A DNA stretch of 64,000 nucleotides from a virus (IMGVR_UViG_3300045541_000131:62001-126000); one strand, 5' to 3'. Positions 23,249 to 30,544 are shown, counted from the stretch's first letter. Program-made: numbers and translations. The notes: generated by a model from the sequence alone, not told the origin.

Positions 23249-23273
23249 CACTAAATTGGTTTGAGCTTACAAT
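23245..23273 (+). promoter_or_regulatory. Early promoter, TTGACACTAAATT variant
   Basis: TTGACA (23245-23250), 17-base spacer, TACAAT (23268-23273). The previous gene's TGA (23246-23248) lies in the -35 box. Confidence 0.7.
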
Positions 23274-23303
23274 AGCATTATCGTGAACAAAACGGAGACC
23301 ACA

Positions 23304-23585
23304 ATGGCTACCGAAATCTATAATCAGTTGACCGAGCAGGAAAAGCGCGAAGTTCGCATGTATGGCTGTACCGTTGAGCAGATGCGTGAAGCGGTTGAAG
23401 ACAGCTTTACCTTTCGCTTCTCGGGTCCTGCTATGATGGCTGCTAGCCTTATGAGCGACTGCCAGGAGATGCTGGCACACGACAACGGTGGCACCTACGA
23501 CTTTATGGCAGTAGAAGATGTGCGTCAAACGCTGAATCGTGCTAAGTGGATTCTGTTCACTTATGTTATGGAAAAGCGAGCCTAA
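23304..23585 (+). CDS. Hypothetical early protein, 93 aa
   Basis: ATG 23304 follows GGAG by six bases; an in-frame GTG at 23283 has no such site. The protein is mostly helical (TEQEKREVRMYGCTVEQMRE; AMMAASLMSDCQEML) with many Met residues. Small early proteins of this type are common in large phages; role unknown. Confidence 0.6.
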   Translation: MATEIYNQLTEQEKREVRMYGCTVEQMREAVEDSFTFRFSGPAMMAASLMSDCQEMLAHDNGGTYDFMAVEDVRQTLNRAKWILFTYVMEKRA

Positions 23586-23595
23586 AGAGACTGTT

Positions 23596-23844
23596 ATGCC
23601 CAGCATGAGTTATTGCCTCTGTGAGAATACCAGTGCCGACATGCAGGAAATTTTAAGCCGCATGTTTGACAATGGCGTCAAATATGTCAAGGGTATGAAT
23701 CGCTACGAGCGTGATGCCTACAACGAACTCTACGAGCAGTGCCGTGAGTTTATGGCTCAATACGAAGAAATTGAAGACAAGCAAATGGAGTCAAGAGATA
23801 CAGACTATCTGGATTCTGACACTCACTTAGAGCAAGTAGAATGA
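23596..23844 (+). CDS. Hypothetical early protein, 82 aa
   Basis: ATG 23596 (MPSMSYCLCENTS) is preferred over the frame-open upstream region inside the previous gene. It has CLC near the start, RYERDAYNELYEQCREF in the middle and an acidic C-terminus (DTDYLDSDTHLEQVE). It is linked to the next gene by a four-base overlap. Confidence 0.55.
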   Translation: MPSMSYCLCENTSADMQEILSRMFDNGVKYVKGMNRYERDAYNELYEQCREFMAQYEEIEDKQMESRDTDYLDSDTHLEQVE

Positions 23845-24032
23845 ACGAACGAATTCTAGAACTTATCCGTGATGTAGGATTCACTAACAGTGATCTAGGT
23901 GATGGCAGAGATCAAATGTTGATTGAATTCGCCGAGTTGATTGTGCGAGAATGTGTAGGTATTGCTGATGAATACGATGGTGTTGGTTCTACTATTGTAA
24001 GCAGGATCAAACAACATTTCGGAGTTGAATGA
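23841..24032 (+). CDS. MNERI-family small protein, copy 1
   Basis: A 63-residue protein beginning MNERILELIRDVGF, with FAELIVREC in the middle and IKQHFGVE at the end. Two further homologs follow at 24032 and 24348, so this is the first of three tandem paralogs. Similar short proteins are frequent in many phages. The TTC GGA GTT codons for FGV give a GGAG ribosome site seven bases before the next start. Confidence 0.65.
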   Translation: MNERILELIRDVGFTNSDLGDGRDQMLIEFAELIVRECVGIADEYDGVGSTIVSRIKQHFGVE

Positions 24033-24367
24033 TGAACGAACGAATTAAAGAACTTGTTTTCCAGGCTGGATTCATTGGAGAAAGCATGAATCCTATTATT
24101 GGGACTAGTCAAGCAACGGCATTGGAAAATTTCGCCGAATTAATTATTAAAAAGTGCGTCACGATTGGCAACTATGCTTACGACGGCGGTGAATATCCTG
24201 GGACAATGATCAAAGAATATTTCGGAGTTGAAAAACTACCTGCTTGTAAACACGATTGGTATAGTGCCCGAAACCCAGTTATACAAAATGGCAGTATTTG
24301 CGTTATTTGTGGTGTTATCGATCCCAGAGAACCGGAGGAGTTAAATCGTGAACGAACGAATTCGTGA
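24032..24367 (+). CDS. MNERI-family protein, copy 2, with zinc-ribbon tail
   Basis: It begins MNERIKELVFQAGF and keeps ENFAELIIKKC and IKEYFGVE, like its neighbours, then adds about 37 residues with a C-x-H...C-x-x-C set (ACKHDW; SICVICG), a likely zinc ribbon. ATG 24032 has GGAG seven bases upstream; ATG 24029 is the overlapping alternative. The extra domain suggests gain of a new role after duplication. Confidence 0.6.
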   Translation: MNERIKELVFQAGFIGESMNPIIGTSQATALENFAELIIKKCVTIGNYAYDGGEYPGTMIKEYFGVEKLPACKHDWYSARNPVIQNGSICVICGVIDPREPEELNRERTNS

Positions 24368-24566
24368 ACTTGAGAAACAGGCGACGGAAACAGTGAAATG
24401 TGGTCTAAACGGTACTTCCACTACTGAAAGTTTTAATCGTAAAAAGTTTGCCGAGTTGATTGTCAGGGAATGTGCTAGTATTGATTTTAGACACAAAGTT
24501 GGATTGTCATCCGATGATGATTTTGAAATCAGTAAGGTTATTAAACAACATTTCGGAGTCAAATGA
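24348..24566 (+). CDS. MNERI-family small protein, copy 3
   Basis: A GTG start at 24348 with GGAGG upstream; the product begins MNERIRELEKQATE and shares KFAELIVRECASI and IKQHFGVK with copies 1 and 2. It overlaps copy 2 by 20 bases. Again the FGV codons supply the GGAG site for the next gene. Confidence 0.6.
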   Translation: MNERIRELEKQATETVKCGLNGTSTTESFNRKKFAELIVRECASIDFRHKVGLSSDDDFEISKVIKQHFGVK

Positions 24567-24808
24567 TGATTAAGATTGACGGACTTACTCGCGAACAATG
24601 CGACATGTTGAACATTATTTGGGGTTTCAAGAGTCGGGAAGATTTTGAAGAATGGCAATTAGGCTTGCCCTTTGACCAACTGATGGTCAGTGCCGCACTG
24701 GTTGAATTGATTGCCCTTGCTATTTTGGAAGAAGACATGGGCGATAAATATCGAGCCGAAGCCCAAGCGGTTATCCAAAAGATTCAATCAAAATTTGACA
24801 CAAATTGA
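24566..24808 (+). CDS. Hypothetical early protein, 80 aa
   Basis: ATG 24566 (or 24563, overlapping the previous stop) follows GGAG. The product has LTREQCDMLNIIWGF near the start, FDQLMVSAALVELIALAILEED, and a helical end. It is mostly helical and acidic. Its TGA stop is seven bases into the next promoter spacer. Confidence 0.55.
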   Translation: MIKIDGLTREQCDMLNIIWGFKSREDFEEWQLGLPFDQLMVSAALVELIALAILEEDMGDKYRAEAQAVIQKIQSKFDTN

Positions 24809-24823
24809 ACAATCCACTATAAT
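24795..24823 (+). promoter_or_regulatory. Early promoter, TTGACACAAATT family
   Basis: TTGACA (24795-24800), 17-base spacer, TATAAT (24818-24823), a near-consensus promoter nine bases before the small basic gene at 24833. Confidence 0.82.
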
Positions 24824-24832
24824 ACAAGAATT

Positions 24833-24988
24833 ATGAAACGAGAAGTTATCACTGTCCAAATCCCGCGCCAAAAGCGCCGTGCTGACTTCTTGTTCCATAA
24901 CGGTGCTTATCGCCCGCAGACTGTCAAAAGCCGGAAAGTCTACAACCGTAAACAAATGGCTAAACCGAATATTGACACAAATTGGTGA
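24833..24988 (+). CDS. Small basic protein, 51 aa
   Basis: The gene lies right behind a near-consensus promoter. The product begins MKREVITVQIPRQKRR and is very basic, with KSRKVYNRKQ near its end, suggesting nucleic-acid binding. The last residues, IDTNW, are encoded by the -35 region of the next promoter, and the stop at 24988 lies in its spacer. A leader of about ten bases lacks a clear Shine-Dalgarno. Confidence 0.5.
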   Translation: MKREVITVQIPRQKRRADFLFHNGAYRPQTVKSRKVYNRKQMAKPNIDTNW

Positions 24989-25001
24989 TAGGTACTATAA
25001 T
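24972..25001 (+). promoter_or_regulatory. Early promoter, TTGACACAAATT family
   Basis: TTGACA (24972-24977), 18-base spacer, TATAAT (24996-25001). It overlaps the 3' end of the small basic gene and leaves a leader of about 60 bases before 25068. Confidence 0.8.
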
Positions 25002-25067
25002 AGAGGTATGATGAGCAATGGTGCTAATCATACATTTTTGACACACAGAGAGAAAGGTATTTTTATC

Positions 25068-25328
25068 ATGGCTACTTCTAAGACTTTTAAGGTTATCGGC
25101 ATTTCTACCCTCAAGGGTAAGACTAAGGTTCGTTATGCGAACGACTTGGCGACTCGTATCAAGAATCTGGTTAAGAACGGTCACACCGGTGTCGAGCTGT
25201 TCGAGCTGCCCGCTGCTATGACCAAGGAAGCAGGTCTCGCTTACGCTCGTGAGCAGAACCTGTTTGCTATCCCGGCAGACACTGATGTTTCTGCTGACGA
25301 AGTCGTTGCCGCCGCCCAAGGCGAGTAA
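25068..25328 (+). CDS. Hypothetical early protein, 86 aa
   Basis: ATG 25068 (MATSKTFKVIGISTLKGK) is supported by AAAGG upstream and by the promoter at 24972; longer frame-open starts lie before the promoter. The codons are more GC-rich than nearby. The sequence has KVRYANDLATRIKNLVKNG and ends acidic (VSADEVVAAAQGE). It looks like a strongly expressed small soluble protein, function unknown. A hairpin follows. Confidence 0.65.
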   Translation: MATSKTFKVIGISTLKGKTKVRYANDLATRIKNLVKNGHTGVELFELPAAMTKEAGLAYAREQNLFAIPADTDVSADEVVAAAQGE

Positions 25329-25339
25329 TCCTAACTAAG

Positions 25340-25368
25340 GCAGGGGCGCAATGCCCCTGCTGTTGTTT
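25340..25368 (+). terminator. GC-rich hairpin terminator
   Basis: GCAGGGGC (25340-25347) pairs with GCCCCTGC (25353-25360) around GCAAT. The following TGTTGTTT is a poor but usable U tract. Confidence 0.65.
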
Positions 25369-25373
25369 ATACT

Positions 25374-25514
25374 ATGGAAAACTTTCTTATCAGCGTTGAA
25401 CGCGAAGCCGATGGCTCTTATGTGGCTATCTTCTCCGATGGCCAAAGTGTGCCGCTCGATGCTCAAACTTATCACGATGCTGTTCTTGAAGCAGATCATC
25501 TCGAGGTTGCGTAA
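25374..25514 (+). CDS. Small hypothetical protein, 46 aa
   Basis: MENFLISVEREADGSYVAIF and a following FSDGQSVPLDAQTYHDAV look like a beta-hairpin plus a helix. It is coupled to the next gene by TAATG (25512-25516). Too short for domain assignment; the coupling supports translation. Confidence 0.5.
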   Translation: MENFLISVEREADGSYVAIFSDGQSVPLDAQTYHDAVLEADHLEVA

Positions 25515-25813
25515 TGGGTAAAATCAATCAAGCCGGCAGGCACTACGAAGTTTTCGATCCCTTCAACAAGAAGCATCGACAAATCTTTCACGAAGCACTC
25601 AAGTACAAGACTTGGGGTCGCAGTCCTATTCGGTTCTGGTTGGACGAAACTACTGACAACCTCATGGACCAGTGTACCAAGAAGATTGCCAAATACTATC
25701 TTCTTAAAGAATTCGGTAAGTTGGAAAACGACGAACCTTTTGAAGGCGTTCGTATTCGCCCCAATCCCGATTCCGGCGCTGTGAAGCGCAGTCAATCTAT
25801 TGACAGTTTTTAA
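25514..25813 (+). CDS. Hypothetical early protein, 99 aa
   Basis: Start ATG 25514 overlaps the preceding stop. The product has YEVFDPFNKKHRQIFHEALK, WGRSPIRFWLDE and LMDQCTKKIAKYYLLKEFGK. It is basic and aromatic-rich. No family recognised. The next promoter begins directly after its TAA. Confidence 0.55.
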   Translation: MGKINQAGRHYEVFDPFNKKHRQIFHEALKYKTWGRSPIRFWLDETTDNLMDQCTKKIAKYYLLKEFGKLENDEPFEGVRIRPNPDSGAVKRSQSIDSF

Positions 25814-25842
25814 TCGACACAAATTCCCGTTGGCACTATAAT
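25814..25842 (+). promoter_or_regulatory. Early promoter of the MoxR/VWA module
   Basis: TCGACA (25814-25819), 17-base spacer, TATAAT (25837-25842), with the ACACAAATT extension shared with other promoters nearby. AAGGAG precedes ATG 25871. Confidence 0.8.
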
Positions 25843-25870
25843 ACGAGTATTGTTTAACAAGGAGCCCTAA

Positions 25871-26977
25871 ATGGCAAAGCAAGAGAAAATCGAAGGTCGC
25901 ACCGTTAAGATCAGCGAAGCGAAGCGTTATATCCGCAAGGCCTTTGCAGCCAAGCGTCCCGTGTTCCTGTGGGGAGCACCTGGCATCGGCAAGTCAGATA
26001 TTGCCGCTCAACTAGCAGAAGACATGGGCGGTGCCCTTGTTGATATTCGTCTTAACCTGTGGGAACCCACTGATATCAAGGGTATTCCGTTTTTTAACGC
26101 TAACTCCAGCAAGATGGAGTGGGCGCCACCCGCTGAACTGCCTACTGAAGAGTTTGCCAGTCAGTATCCTATCGTGGTTCTGTTCCTTGACGAACTGGCT
26201 AGTGCTCCGCCCGCTGTTCAAACTGCGGCTTATCAGCTGATTCTTAATCGCCGTGTTGGCACTTATAAGCTGCCTGACAATGTGGTTATGATGGCAGCAG
26301 GTAATCGAATGACCGACAAGGGTGTGACTTATCGCATGCCTACTCCGTTGGCTAATCGTTTCATGCACTTCGAACTTCGTGTGGACTTTGCTGACTGGAA
26401 CCTGTGGGCTCTGCAGAATCGTGTGCATCCCGATGTGGTTGGTTACTTGAACTGGGCTAAGAATGATCTCTACAATTTCGATCCTACTGTTCATGATCGT
26501 TCGTTCGCCACTCCGCGCTCGTGGAGTTTCGTGAGCGATGTTATTGACGACACTATGACCGAGAACGAGCAGACCGATATGGTTGCCTCCTGCATTGGCG
26601 AAGGTCTTGCTATCAAGTTTATGGCACATCGCAAGATTGCCGCCGACTTGCCTAACCCCAGCGATGTGCTAGCAGGTAAGGTCAAGGACCTTAAGGTCAA
26701 GGAAGTCAGTGCTATGTACTCGCTGACTACTAGTCTCTGCTACGAGCTCAAGGACGGCTACGAGAATGCCAAAAAGAGCGGCAAGTTGGATACATGGCAT
26801 AGCCAGTGCGAGAACTTTATCCAGTACATGATGGATAACTTCGAAGCCGAAATGGTTATCATGGGAGCTCATACTGCACTCAAGAACTACAACCTGCCGT
26901 TTGATCACAAGAAGCTCAAGAACTTCCCCGAGTTCTTCAAGCGGTACGCTCACTTGGTTGTTGATGTTAGTAACTAA
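25871..26977 (+). CDS. MoxR-type AAA+ ATPase
   Basis: This 368-residue protein carries Walker A GAPGIGKS (35-42), Walker B VVLFLDEL with D107/E108, and a sensor-1 AAGN (about 141-144). MoxR ATPases act as chaperones that insert cofactors or activate complexes, usually with a VWA partner. Such a partner follows at 27351. The leader contains a strong promoter and AAGGAG. Why the phage carries the pair is unknown; host remodelling or virion maturation are both possible. Confidence 0.9.
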   Translation: MAKQEKIEGRTVKISEAKRYIRKAFAAKRPVFLWGAPGIGKSDIAAQLAEDMGGALVDIRLNLWEPTDIKGIPFFNANSSKMEWAPPAELPTEEFASQYPIVVLFLDELASAPPAVQTAAYQLILNRRVGTYKLPDNVVMMAAGNRMTDKGVTYRMPTPLANRFMHFELRVDFADWNLWALQNRVHPDVVGYLNWAKNDLYNFDPTVHDRSFATPRSWSFVSDVIDDTMTENEQTDMVASCIGEGLAIKFMAHRKIAADLPNPSDVLAGKVKDLKVKEVSAMYSLTTSLCYELKDGYENAKKSGKLDTWHSQCENFIQYMMDNFEAEMVIMGAHTALKNYNLPFDHKKLKNFPEFFKRYAHLVVDVSN

Positions 26978-27299
26978 GACTGTACATGAAAAGGGATCTA
27001 AGATCCCTTTTTCTACGACTACACTTACCTTAGTCTACGGAGAAATTGAATATATCAGAAGTGTGTTCGGCACCGATGCTGTAACTAGATGGATGATTAT
27101 TGAATATTTCGAACAGGCTCGCGAAACATGGCATAAAGGTTCTTATGGCCGTGTCGCAAGTCTAGAAGACTTAAAAAAGTGGTGTCATACACAAGGCATA
27201 GGCAGACTACATTATTATGTACCGCCTGGTAGTCTGGATGTCTATTTCAAAGAAGGCCCGCATGTTTTCCTATTCAATTTGAAGTTTGGAATTAATTGA
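26964..27299 (+). CDS. Hypothetical protein, up to 111 aa, start uncertain
   Basis: The frame has no ATG between 26964 and the internal one at about 27093. ATG 26964 overlaps the ATPase gene and would place the terminator at 26989 inside the coding region. GTG near 27060 (VFGTDAV) is a downstream alternative. The conserved part appears to be EYFEQARETWHKGSYGRV and RLHYYVPPGSLDVYFKEG. Its TGA stop lies in the -35 box of the next promoter. Confidence 0.45.
   Translation: MLVTKTVHEKGSKIPFSTTTLTLVYGEIEYIRSVFGTDAVTRWMIIEYFEQARETWHKGSYGRVASLEDLKKWCHTQGIGRLHYYVPPGSLDVYFKEGPHVFLFNLKFGIN
26989..27012 (+). terminator. Rho-independent terminator after the MoxR gene
   Basis: GGGATC (26993-26998) pairs with GATCCC (27002-27007) around TAA, with flanking A/T pairs and TTTTT (27008-27012). 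It separates the two halves of the MoxR/VWA module. Confidence 0.82.
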
Positions 27300-27324
27300 C
27301 ACTTAATACCAAATGTCGTATAAT
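27296..27324 (+). promoter_or_regulatory. Early promoter of the VWA gene
   Basis: TTGACA (27296-27301), 17-base spacer, TATAAT (27319-27324). AAGGAG lies shortly before ATG 27351. The previous gene's TGA is in the -35 box. Confidence 0.82.
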
Positions 27325-27350
27325 AAGTATATTACAAAGGAGTATTTGCA

Positions 27351-28547
27351 ATGAAACTAGATGTGCGTGATCGGCTTACTAAGGCCCGTGTTAAGATGCT
27401 ACTCAAGCATCCGTTCTGGGGTAACTTGGCTACCCGCTTGAAGTTGGTAGAAGCCAGCGACTGGTGCTCTACTGCCGCTACCGACGGTCGCCACTTTTAC
27501 TACTGCACTGATTTTATCAACAAGCTCGACGACGACGAGCTGGTGTTCTTGTTTGGTCACGAAGTAGGCCATTGCGTATTCAATCACATGACTCGTCGTG
27601 GCGAGCGTGATCCGCAAGTGTGGAACATGGCAGGTGACTATATTGTCAACGACATGCTACTGCAAAACAATGTAGGCAAGAGAATCACTACTGTTCCTAT
27701 TCTGCACGACATCAAGTACCGCGACATGGTCACCGAAGAAGTCTATGACGAGCTGATGAAGAACGCTGTCAAGATCCAAATGACCTTGGACATGCACATG
27801 GACGGCTCAGGCGAAGAAGGCGAAAAAAACGGCCTGGGCAGTGACGGCAAGTCTAAAAGCTCTAAGATCAAAATTGACGAAGAGACCGCTAAGAAGATTC
27901 GCGACGAACTCAAGGAGGCTGTACTGCAATCGGCACAGGCTGCTGGTGCTGGCAATACGCCCGCGGGCATCAAGCGACTGATCCAACAGTTTACCGCTCC
28001 CAAGATGCGTTGGCAAGACATCTTGCGTATTCAACTCGAGAGCAGTCTCAAGAATAACTATTCGTTCATGCGTCCCAGCCGCAAGGGTTGGCATACTGGT
28101 GCTGTTCTTCCTGGCATGTTGCCTGCTGAACACTTGGATGTTGCTATTGCGCTAGATGTGTCGGGCAGTATCAGCGAAGACATGATCCGCGACTTCCTCA
28201 GCGAAGTTAAGGGCATGATGGATATGTATACTACCTATGCCATTCATGTGTTCTGCTTTGATACTGCCGTTTACAATCCGGTTACCTTTACCGAAGACAG
28301 TGGCGATGACATTCACGACTACGAGCCCATGGGCGGCGGTGGCACTGACTTTGAGTGTGCCTTTAATTACATGAAGGAAGAAGGCATCGAGCCCAAGCAG
28401 TTCATCATGTTCACTGACGGCTACCCGTTCGGGTCATGGGGCGATGAAAAGTATTGTGACACCGTGTTTGTTATTCACGGCAATGACCAAATTGAAGCAC
28501 CGTTTGGCATCACTGCACACTACGAATACGAACCTAGTACAGTGTAA
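27351..28547 (+). CDS. DUF2201-like putative metallopeptidase with VWA domain
   Basis: The 398-residue protein has an HEVGH zinc-site motif at 70-74 (FGHEVGHCVFNH) and, after a charged linker, a VWA domain with MIDAS DVSGS (269-273), GGGGTDFE and FTDGYPF. This architecture, next to a MoxR ATPase, is typical of MoxR/VWA pairs that remodel target complexes. The HExxH motif suggests a metallopeptidase-like fold, but activity is not proven. The terminator at 28574 follows, inside the convergent minus-strand gene. Confidence 0.88.
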   Translation: MKLDVRDRLTKARVKMLLKHPFWGNLATRLKLVEASDWCSTAATDGRHFYYCTDFINKLDDDELVFLFGHEVGHCVFNHMTRRGERDPQVWNMAGDYIVNDMLLQNNVGKRITTVPILHDIKYRDMVTEEVYDELMKNAVKIQMTLDMHMDGSGEEGEKNGLGSDGKSKSSKIKIDEETAKKIRDELKEAVLQSAQAAGAGNTPAGIKRLIQQFTAPKMRWQDILRIQLESSLKNNYSFMRPSRKGWHTGAVLPGMLPAEHLDVAIALDVSGSISEDMIRDFLSEVKGMMDMYTTYAIHVFCFDTAVYNPVTFTEDSGDDIHDYEPMGGGGTDFECAFNYMKEEGIEPKQFIMFTDGYPFGSWGDEKYCDTVFVIHGNDQIEAPFGITAHYEYEPSTV

Positions 28548-29610
28548 ACTGATCGCTGTTTATAATTTTTTGTAAAATGTCGGATTGTTGCAAAACATCC
28601 GACATTTTTTTTGTTGTAGTAGTGTGATCAATTCCGAAAACATTACAAATATATTTTATGTGGCTTTCAGCCTTATCTAACAAACTAATGATAGAAGAAT
28701 TATCAGCAGTAGCGAAATAAGGATCGACTTTTATTAATTGATCTAAATTTTTGTTGATAATAAGATCGTGCATGTCAACATCAATAACTGTTGCTAGTTT
28801 ATTTGCTATCAAAGGCTTAAAAATTCTTTGAGCTTTGTTATTAAATTCGAATTCGATTTCTTTTTCTGACCATTGGAAGCTATTTTTTAGACGGCGGATA
28901 GCGTCTTTCGTATTAAAAAAATCTAATTTATTAAATACTGGTAGGGTTGTATTTTTTATAGTATTTTGAAAATAACAATGCTTATAGAATACCAAAACTT
29001 CACCTAACCAAAATTTATCTACAGGGAAAAAACAATTAACTATTTTGCGATAGAAAAAAGGTTGAAAAAAAGTTCTTTCTGGAAATAAATTAGATATACT
29101 GCTGGGAGCAAATTCATGTAGTTCCGAGTCATGAAATTTAACGAACGGAAAGTCGCAGTCTTTAAAGGTGTTATTATTACGATGGTATAACTCCAATACC
29201 AATTCGTGTAATTTCGTATCATCCATTTCACCAAATATATTATCAGTTTTGCCATAAACCGAATTGGTTTTTTGAGATATAAATTTTGAATTCCATTTAT
29301 CAATTGCATATTGGAATGTCACGTGAGCAAAAGCAAGATCTATTTCGATCAGATCAGAATGATAATTGCTAAGGATTTGATATATCTTTTTATATTTTTC
29401 ACGGCGATATTTTCTGTTTTGGCCAAAGATATTTCCTATACGATCTTCTACCGACCACTCAAAAGTACCATCATGAGCAAAATTCCTGACGGCCATTTCA
29501 TTGTTGTAATCAAGATGCTTGTCTACCATTAGCCTTAAAAAGAAAGCACCCATATGGCCAGGAATCCAAGAAACAGGAACTAAGTCCTTGAGATAATCAA
29601 ATTTTTCCAT
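28534..29610 (-). CDS. Hypothetical protein, 358 aa
   Basis: The product begins MEKFDYLKDLVPVSWIPGHM, where G-H-M-G-A-F precedes a helix like the G-S-M-G-D-F of the protein at 294-1184. The remainder is rich in Phe/Asn/Lys with AT-rich codons. No family was recognised. The gene has a late-like AATAAATA element six bases before its ATG and no Shine-Dalgarno. Its last codons lie over the plus-strand terminator. Confidence 0.6.
   Translation of the reverse strand: MEKFDYLKDLVPVSWIPGHMGAFFLRLMVDKHLDYNNEMAVRNFAHDGTFEWSVEDRIGNIFGQNRKYRREKYKKIYQILSNYHSDLIEIDLAFAHVTFQYAIDKWNSKFISQKTNSVYGKTDNIFGEMDDTKLHELVLELYHRNNNTFKDCDFPFVKFHDSELHEFAPSSISNLFPERTFFQPFFYRKIVNCFFPVDKFWLGEVLVFYKHCYFQNTIKNTTLPVFNKLDFFNTKDAIRRLKNSFQWSEKEIEFEFNNKAQRIFKPLIANKLATVIDVDMHDLIINKNLDQLIKVDPYFATADNSSIISLLDKAESHIKYICNVFGIDHTTTTKKMSDVLQQSDILQKIINSDQFTLY
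28574..28612 (+). terminator. Terminator embedded in the opposite gene
   Basis: AAAATGTCGGAT (28574-28585) and ATCCGACATTTT (28597-28608) form a perfect 12-pair stem with an 11-base loop and a T run on the plus strand to 28612. It ends VWA transcription, but lies within the 3' end of the minus-strand gene, and can act on both strands. Confidence 0.8.
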
Positions 29611-29616
29611 TATAGT

Positions 29617-29674
29617 TATTTATTCATTGACTCTTGTAGCACTTCTGCTATAATAAGACTTCATACTATAAATA
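29617..29674. promoter_or_regulatory. Stacked divergent promoters
   Basis: On the minus strand AATAAATA (29617-29624) faces the gene starting at 29610. On the plus strand TTGACT (29627-29632), a 16-base spacer and TATAAT (29649-29654) form a sigma70-like promoter, and TATAAATA (29667-29674) is an exact T4 late element, both leading to the gene at 29707, which has AAGGAG. Confidence 0.65.
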
Positions 29675-29706
29675 AACTTGGTATATAATTAAACAAAGGA
29701 GTTTAT

Positions 29707-29919
29707 ATGACCATTCAAGATCTAAGTGTACTATTAGCTGCTATTGATGTCGCTGTTAAGCGCGGCACGTTTAGCGTTTTGGAAGTCGGACAAGTTTCTG
29801 CTGTTGCTGAAAAGCTCAATAATTTCCTAATTGAAGCTAAGAATCAAGCCGAAGCTCAACAAGCCGAACAACAAACAGCTGAAGCTCAAGCTGCTGATTC
29901 TGAACAGGCTGCTGCTTAA
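29707..29919 (+). CDS. Small conserved phage protein, 70 aa, Gln/Ala-rich tail
   Basis: The first 45 residues (MTIQDLSVLLAAIDVAVKRG, then FSVLEVGQVSAVAEKLNNFL) form two or three helices. The pattern recurs in T4-like cyanophage and marine phage small proteins. The tail is a low-complexity Ala/Gln/Glu run. Both an early and a late promoter lie upstream, so it may be expressed throughout infection. Function unknown. Confidence 0.65.
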   Translation: MTIQDLSVLLAAIDVAVKRGTFSVLEVGQVSAVAEKLNNFLIEAKNQAEAQQAEQQTAEAQAADSEQAAA

Positions 29920-29931
29920 TCGGAGATTGCA

Positions 29932-30528
29932 ATGCCCCAATTTATTAAACATGTTGGGCAAGTCGACGCAACCGGCAGGAAGTGTGTTGTGGTATTCAGA
30001 GAGGTACCGGGCGATACATCTTCCTGCTTGATTGTCGAAACCGAAAGCTTGCCACAGCAATATCATGATGATCTAATGACGGCTGTCGAATCGGAAAGTG
30101 CCCAAAGCGATCTCGACTTTTACAAGTATGCTAGTCGTAGTTCATTCCATGATGGAAGAAATATGCTAGAAGCATTACATCTGAGTGGATGGCTTAAAAA
30201 GTCTAGTAGCGGTGACATTACCATGTTACCAACTCGTGATATTTCAATCAAACTAAACGAGCTCAATTCTCAAATTAGTGACCTGGATAATACCGGAAGA
30301 ACGACTAGCGGCGACATCAGTGGCCAAGCAGAAGTTGCTGAAACTAAAAGCCCAGGTGTATTAGATGATTCGCAACTTGCTAATCAAATGCGTAGTCAGG
30401 CAGCGTATTTTCAAAAAGAAGCTCAGCGTTTGCTAGCAGAAGCCGAAGCTCTTGATCCTGCTAAGGCAGTGACAGCAGTTAGCTCGCCCGATGTTAAGCC
30501 AAAAAGAAAATACACTAAAAAAAAGTAA
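29932..30528 (+). CDS. Hypothetical protein, 198 aa, basic C-terminus
   Basis: N-terminal part beta-rich (VDATGRKCVVVFREVPGD), then a helical middle (LMTAVESESAQSDLDF; SFHDGRNMLEALHLSGWL) and a long low-complexity linker ending KPKRKYTKKK. The layout fits a DNA-associated or virion scaffold-type protein, but no family is known to me. GGAG precedes ATG 29932. Confidence 0.6.
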   Translation: MPQFIKHVGQVDATGRKCVVVFREVPGDTSSCLIVETESLPQQYHDDLMTAVESESAQSDLDFYKYASRSSFHDGRNMLEALHLSGWLKKSSSGDITMLPTRDISIKLNELNSQISDLDNTGRTTSGDISGQAEVAETKSPGVLDDSQLANQMRSQAAYFQKEAQRLLAEAEALDPAKAVTAVSSPDVKPKRKYTKKK

Positions 30529-30544
30529 TTAAGGAATCTGACAC

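Noticed and set aside
26012-26629. 205-residue open frame on the minus strand inside the MoxR gene
   Set aside because: It is antisense to a clear AAA+ gene and has no ribosome site or recognisable domain.
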